Shown here: piece by piece, positions 6,202 through 9,264 of the stretch
How positions within the stretch are numbered: position 1 is the stretch's first letter
Layout of the letters: each line of letters starts with the position of its first letter
Assembly (NCBI GenBank): GCA_001805655.1
Contig: MHGR01000029.1
Location: 1,099 to 10,362, forward strand
DNA length: 9,264 nt
Direction: 5' to 3'
From: Omnitrophica WOR_2 bacterium RIFCSPHIGHO2_02_FULL_52_10
GTDB lineage: Bacteria; Omnitrophota; Gorgyraeia; Zapsychrales; Zapsychraceae
Notes under the pieces: model-generated
Seen by the model: the letters and a program-made list of their open reading frames with translations, nothing else
Databases searched by the model: none
What the model was told of the DNA's origin: nothing
Program-made: the position numbers and the translations under genes

Positions 6202-6930
6202 ATGTCCAAGACGCGCATTGGAAATGAAATTGAACACGGCAAATATCTGGCCGGGCTGGACAACGGGAATTTTTGGTACTGGACATCACCGGCCGGGCAG
6301 GAACGCTTGAAAAGGCGCCGGCAGGTGTTTGCGGCTCAGCTCACGGCGGGCATGAACGTCCTGGAGCTTGGCTGCGGCTCGGGCGATTTCACGAAGTCCC
6401 TGGCGGAAACAAAAACCCGCGTCACGGCCGTCGATATCTCCCCGGACCTCATCGCATCCGCCCGGAAAAAGGTGCCGGACGCCAATGTCACGTTCAAAGT
6501 GGAAAACGCTTATGAGCTGAACTACGCGGACCACACGTTTGACGCGGTCATCGGCAATTCCATCCTGCACCACCTGGAAATGGACCAGGCCTTCAAAGAA
6601 ATCTACCGCGTGTTAAAGCCGGGGAAAGGGATTTGTTTCATCGAGCCGAACATGCTGAACCCGCTTCAAATCATAGAACTCTCGACACTTTACACGCGGA
6701 AAATTTTCCGCCATTCGCCCGATGAAACGGCCATCGTACGCTGGAAGATGAAGAAAATGCTCGAGGCGCACGGCTTTGAGAATGTCCGTGTCGCCCCGTT
6801 CGACTTTCTCCACCCGAACACCCCGAAATGCCTGATACCCCTGGTCAGAAAATTGGGATTTATCGCGGAAAAGACGCCGCTGCTGCGCGAGATCTCCGGC
6901 TCGCTGCTGATCACCGCGAATAAGGAATAG
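6202..6930 (+). CDS. Class I SAM-dependent methyltransferase
   Basis: A 242-residue protein with a Rossmann methyltransferase fold. Motif I is VLELGCGSGDF (53-63), the acidic residue that binds the SAM ribose is in VDIS (77-80), NAYELNY (102-108) follows, and FDAVIGNSILHHL (113-125) with YRVLKPGKGICFIEPN (135-150) forms the rest of the Methyltransf_11 signature. The N-terminal NFWYWTSPAGQ segment and a C-terminal half with a basic helix (KMKKMLEAHGF) would shape the substrate site. The acceptor cannot be predicted; by context it may methylate a sugar, a polyprenyl lipid or a related small molecule. An in-frame TTG at 6184 gives six more residues, but its GAGG is only 1 nt away, so ATG at 6202 is preferred, with a weak ribosome binding site. 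It follows the GT2 stop after about 20 bases and is probably the last gene of the operon. Confidence 0.85.
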   Translation: MSKTRIGNEIEHGKYLAGLDNGNFWYWTSPAGQERLKRRRQVFAAQLTAGMNVLELGCGSGDFTKSLAETKTRVTAVDISPDLIASARKKVPDANVTFKVENAYELNYADHTFDAVIGNSILHHLEMDQAFKEIYRVLKPGKGICFIEPNMLNPLQIIELSTLYTRKIFRHSPDETAIVRWKMKKMLEAHGFENVRVAPFDFLHPNTPKCLIPLVRKLGFIAEKTPLLREISGSLLITANKE

Positions 6931-6974
6931 GTCTTGAATACAAGACATCGTTGACCCGGACGGTTAAGTTTGTG

Positions 6975-7092
6975 GGTTAAGGCTAAGATGCCTGTATGGG
7001 TTAGGTTTTTGGGTTAAGTCGTCTAAATCGAACTACTCAACCTTAACCCCTGAACCATACCGGTATCCTGACCCTAACCTGTTAACCCAACC
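6975..7092. repeat. Telomere-like imperfect inverted repeat between convergent genes
   Basis: The left arm carries GGGTTAAGG (6974-6982), GTATGGGTTAGG (6994-7005) and GGGTTAAG (7011-7018). The right arm carries CTTAACCC (7042-7049), CCATAC (7055-7060), CCCTAACC (7072-7079) and GTTAACCC (7081-7088). CTTAACCC pairs perfectly with GGGTTAAG, CCATAC with GTATGG, and the outer 18-mers (6975-6992 and 7062-7079) match at 13 positions with mostly transition differences. The centre is about 23 bases. It lies between the methyltransferase and the convergent epimerase, so it may work as a two-way terminator, although no T-run follows. Nothing else is recognised in 6931-7140. Confidence 0.65.
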
Positions 7093-7140
7093 AAAACGGA
7101 TAAATGATGTGTTGATATTTGACCAAAAACACATTGCCCC

Positions 7141-8217
7141 CTAAGCCTTCCGTTGCGCCTCCCACCGGGAGACATTCATCTCATAGATTTGCTTGAGCGT
7201 GCTATCGAGGTTATACTCCTGCCGCCATTGCGGGTAATGGCCCTGAAATTTTTTCAGGCTGCTGATATACCAGACGTGATCGCCGCTGCGGTTGATATCC
7301 GAATATTTATATTTCATTTTTTTGCCTGAAATCTTCTCGCAGGCGTCGATGGCTTCCAGGACAGAACAGCTGTTCTGCCGTCCCCCGCCGATATTATAGA
7401 CCTCTGCGCCGCGCGGGTTTTTGAAGAACTCATCACACGCCGTAATGAGGTCATAACTGTGGATATTGTCGCGCACCTGTTTGCCCTTGTACCCGAACAC
7501 GGTATACTTTTCCCCGCTGACGCAGCACTTCATCAGATAGGCCAGAAAGCCGTGCAGCTGGGTGCCCGCGTGACGGGGGCCGGTCAGGCAGCCGCCGCGG
7601 AAACAGGCCGTCTTCATTTCAAAATACCGGCCGTATTCTTGAACGAGCAGGTCCGCCGCCGCTTTCGAAGCCCCGAACAGGGAATGCTTGGATTGATCGA
7701 TGCTCATGGTTTCGTCAATCCCCGCGAAATACGGGTGGCTTTCCGGAAGCTCCCAGCGCGTCTCTTTTTCTATCAACGGCAGTTGATTGGGCAGGTCGCC
7801 GTACACTTTGTTGGTGCTCAGGAAGATGAACACGGCCTTGGGGCAGTGCCGGCGGGTCAGCTCCAGGAAGTTCAGCGTGCCGTTGGCGTTGATCGTGAAA
7901 TCGGTGAGCGGCTCCTTGGCGGCCCAGTCGTGCGAGGGCTGGGCGGCCGTGTGGATGACCATCTTGATATCTTGATTATATTTTGAGAATATCCCCGTCA
8001 GCTTTTTAAGGTCGCGGATGTCGAGGGCGTGGTGCTCGTAGCCTTGGATCTCTTTCTTCAGCCGTTGCCTGTTCCCGGCCGTTGAGGCCTCTTTGCCGAA
8101 AAAATAGCGGCGCATGTCGTTGTCGATGCCGACGATTTTGTGCCTTTTGCCGGCAAAATACAGCGCCGCTTCGGAGCCGATCAGGCCCGCCGAACCTGTG
8201 ATCAGGACGATATTCAT
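7141..8217 (-). CDS. NAD-dependent epimerase, CDP-paratose/tyvelose epimerase-like
   Basis: A 358-residue extended short-chain dehydrogenase. GSAGLIG (8-14) is the GxxGxxG cofactor loop and [11 protein letters not shown] (31-41) is the ribose-binding end of the second strand. DIRD (66-69), [12 protein letters not shown] (89-100), STNKVYGD (134-141), [12 protein letters not shown] (178-189), FRGGCLTGP (206-214), [13 protein letters not shown] (242-254) and [10 protein letters not shown] (274-283) follow. The [18 protein letters not shown] and [10 protein letters not shown] motifs are those of the CDP-paratose 2-epimerase (RfbE/TyvE) relatives, which epimerise nucleotide-bound sugars for surface glycans. 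The position of the usual catalytic Tyr in YxxxK is Phe181, with Lys185 kept. I recall the same Phe in related epimerases, so it may be a family trait. No Shine-Dalgarno is visible before the ATG. It converges on the glycosyltransferase operon and probably supplies a nucleotide sugar for surface glycans, but not necessarily the same pathway. Confidence 0.82.
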   Translation of the reverse strand: MNIVLITGSAGLIGSEAALYFAGKRHKIVGIDNDMRRYFFGKEASTAGNRQRLKKEIQGYEHHALDIRDLKKLTGIFSKYNQDIKMVIHTAAQPSHDWAAKEPLTDFTINANGTLNFLELTRRHCPKAVFIFLSTNKVYGDLPNQLPLIEKETRWELPESHPYFAGIDETMSIDQSKHSLFGASKAAADLLVQEYGRYFEMKTACFRGGCLTGPRHAGTQLHGFLAYLMKCCVSGEKYTVFGYKGKQVRDNIHSYDLITACDEFFKNPRGAEVYNIGGGRQNSCSVLEAIDACEKISGKKMKYKYSDINRSGDHVWYISSLKKFQGHYPQWRQEYNLDSTLKQIYEMNVSRWEAQRKA

Positions 8218-8240
8218 GCGCGAAACATATGATAAAAGCG

Positions 8241-8268
8241 TTGATTAATCCCGATTTCCCTTTATATT
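8241..8268 (+). promoter_or_regulatory. Probable metF promoter
   Basis: TTGATT (8241-8246) is followed after 16 bp by TATATT (8263-8268); TATTAT (8265-8270) with an 18-bp spacer is an alternative -10. Transcription would start near 8276, leaving a leader of about 35 nt before the metF ATG. The leader is too short for a known folate or methionine riboswitch, and I see none. Confidence 0.6.
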
Positions 8269-8311
8269 ATGGAATTATACTTGGATTGGGAAGCAATTCA
8301 ATCACATTCCT

Positions 8312-9184
8312 ATGAATAAGATATCGGAGCTGTTCAGAACAAAAAAGCGGACGTTCTCCTTCGAGCTGTTTCCGCCTAAGACCGAGCAGGGCTACGCCGG
8401 CCTGCTGGACACCATCGCGGCTTTGGCCAAGCTCCATCCGGATTTTATTTCGTGCACTTACGGCGCCGGCGGCGGCAACCGCGGCAAGACCCTCGATGTC
8501 GTTGAGCATATCCAGAATAAACACCGCGTGACCGGCCTGGCCCACTTGACCTGTGTCCTGCACACCAAGGACGAGATCAGGAATATCCTGAAGGAGATAA
8601 AGGCGCGCGGCATCAACAACGTCCTCGCCCTGCGCGGCGACCCGCCCCAGGACCGCCCCGATTGGAAACCAGGGGCTGAAAACTTCAAATACTCCAGCGA
8701 GCTGTGCGCGTTCATCCGCGAGCATTTTGCGGACTATTTCACTATCGGTGTCGCCGGCTTCCCGGAAGGCCATGTCCTCTGCCCGGACAGGGAGCAGGAC
8801 GCCAAATATTTGAAAATAAAAATCGACAACGGGGCGGATTTCGTCATTACACAGCTGTTTTTCAACAATCAGGATTATTTTGATTACGTGGCGAGGCTGA
8901 AAAGACTCGGCGTCAGCGCGCGCGTCATTCCGGGCATCCTGCCGATCACCAACTACCCGAGCCTGCTGAAATTTTGCGACTTGTGCGGGGCGACCGTGAC
9001 GGATGAGATTAAAAGGCTTTTCGCCCCTATCCAGGATGACAAAGAGGCAATATTGCAGGCAGGCATACAATTCGCCGTCAAGCAATGCCGCGAGCTCTTA
9101 AACGGCGGCGCGCCGGGCCTGCACTTCTACTGCCTGAACAAGCTCGAGCCGACCGCCACCATACTGCGGAAATTAGAAAAATAA
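8312..9184 (+). CDS. metF: 5,10-methylenetetrahydrofolate reductase (MetF)
   Basis: A complete 290-residue flavoprotein of the usual bacterial MetF length. It reduces 5,10-methylene-THF to 5-methyl-THF, the methyl donor for methionine synthesis, and in some anaerobes serves the Wood-Ljungdahl methyl branch. Visible signatures are FSFELFPPKT (15-24) with Glu18 in the place of the catalytic Glu, ISCTYGAGG (46-54), LAHLTC (76-81), ALRGDPP (106-112) with the Asp that contacts FAD and folate, IGVAGFPEGH (145-154), DFVITQLFF (176-184) with the conserved Gln, RVIPGILPI (204-212) and GAPGLHFYCLN (266-276). It has no C-terminal zinc or MetV-type extension. The ATG lacks a strong Shine-Dalgarno. It diverges from the epimerase gene, with about 95 bases between the start codons. 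MetF is well separated in function from the glycan genes. Confidence 0.95.
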   Translation: MNKISELFRTKKRTFSFELFPPKTEQGYAGLLDTIAALAKLHPDFISCTYGAGGGNRGKTLDVVEHIQNKHRVTGLAHLTCVLHTKDEIRNILKEIKARGINNVLALRGDPPQDRPDWKPGAENFKYSSELCAFIREHFADYFTIGVAGFPEGHVLCPDREQDAKYLKIKIDNGADFVITQLFFNNQDYFDYVARLKRLGVSARVIPGILPITNYPSLLKFCDLCGATVTDEIKRLFAPIQDDKEAILQAGIQFAVKQCRELLNGGAPGLHFYCLNKLEPTATILRKLEK

Positions 9185-9198
9185 AGGCGCGGCCTTCC

Positions 9199-9264
9199 GT
9201 GTCCAAGAAAACTCCTCACTCCGTTCGTCGTATCTTCTTTGCTGTATGGCTTTCCTTAAATACA
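9199..9264 (+). CDS. Possible start of a membrane protein gene (cut by window edge)
   Basis: From GTG at 9199 an open frame of 22 codons runs to the window end. It begins MSKKTPHSVRRIFFAVWLSL, a basic stretch followed by a hydrophobic one, as in the N-terminus of an inner-membrane protein or a signal anchor. The start is only 14 bases after the metF stop. AAAGG at 9183-9187 is a distant and weak ribosome binding site, and the start codon is not ATG. The length is too short to be sure it is a gene, and I recognise no family. Confidence 0.35.
   Translation, partial: MSKKTPHSVRRIFFAVWLSLNT

Noticed and set aside
7459..7986. A 175-codon plus-strand frame opposite the epimerase
   Set aside because: Antisense shadow of a gene with clear SDR motifs; the peptide has no recognisable features.
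8267..9085. A 272-codon minus-strand frame opposite metF
   Set aside because: It is a shadow of the strongly conserved metF codons on the other strand and shows no family motifs or ribosome binding site.
9185..9200. AAGGC-GCG-GCCTT hairpin after metF as a terminator
   Set aside because: The stem is only 5 bp and no T-run follows.

Overview
The window looks like an ordinary bacterial chromosome segment: compact genes, ATGA start/stop overlaps, sigma70-type promoters and Shine-Dalgarno sites. It mixes folate metabolism, cell-surface glycan genes and an intergenic region rich in palindromic repeats and RNA structure. That style (YfhO-type membrane proteins, polyprenyl-phosphate-type glycosyltransferases, repeated palindromes between genes) would fit an uncultured lineage such as Omnitrophota or Elusimicrobiota. 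Nothing here fixes the taxon, and this placement is a low-confidence guess.

Bases 1-1690 (minus-strand block). The window opens with the N-terminal third of an IS630-family transposase with its own promoter. Upstream of it on the same strand lie a stable hairpin, a strong intrinsic terminator and an interlocked pair of inverted repeats. Next comes a cobalamin (B12) riboswitch, bases 629-965, recognisable from its conserved core, its 3' block and an 8-bp closing helix. Repeats have altered it in two places: a 108-bp pair of related palindromes (821-928) between the 5' hairpin and the core, and a CAGTGGTCAG repeat hairpin (659-742) where the peripheral domain normally lies. About 10 nt upstream of the riboswitch ends a small membrane protein gene of the DUF6580 type, driven by a near-consensus promoter (TTGACA-17-TATATT). 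The gene the riboswitch was meant to control is not in the window; the transposase now sits in its place.

Bases 1690-6930 (plus strand). Four tightly coupled genes follow: a YfhO-like polytopic membrane protein, a GT-C-like membrane glycosyltransferase, a cytosolic family-2 glycosyltransferase of the polyprenyl-phosphate mannose/glucose synthase type, and a class I SAM-dependent methyltransferase. The first three overlap at their start/stop codons. A plausible reading is that the GT2 enzyme charges a polyprenyl phosphate with a sugar, the membrane GT-C-type proteins transfer it outside the membrane, and the methyltransferase modifies a glycan or lipid. The first gene is visibly more AT-rich than the last two.

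Bases 6931-9264. A telomere-like imperfect inverted repeat separates the operon from a convergent nucleotide-sugar epimerase (CDP-paratose/tyvelose epimerase-like) that has Phe where the catalytic SDR Tyr is expected. Divergent from it, behind a recognisable promoter, is metF (5,10-methylenetetrahydrofolate reductase). The window closes with the possible start of another gene.
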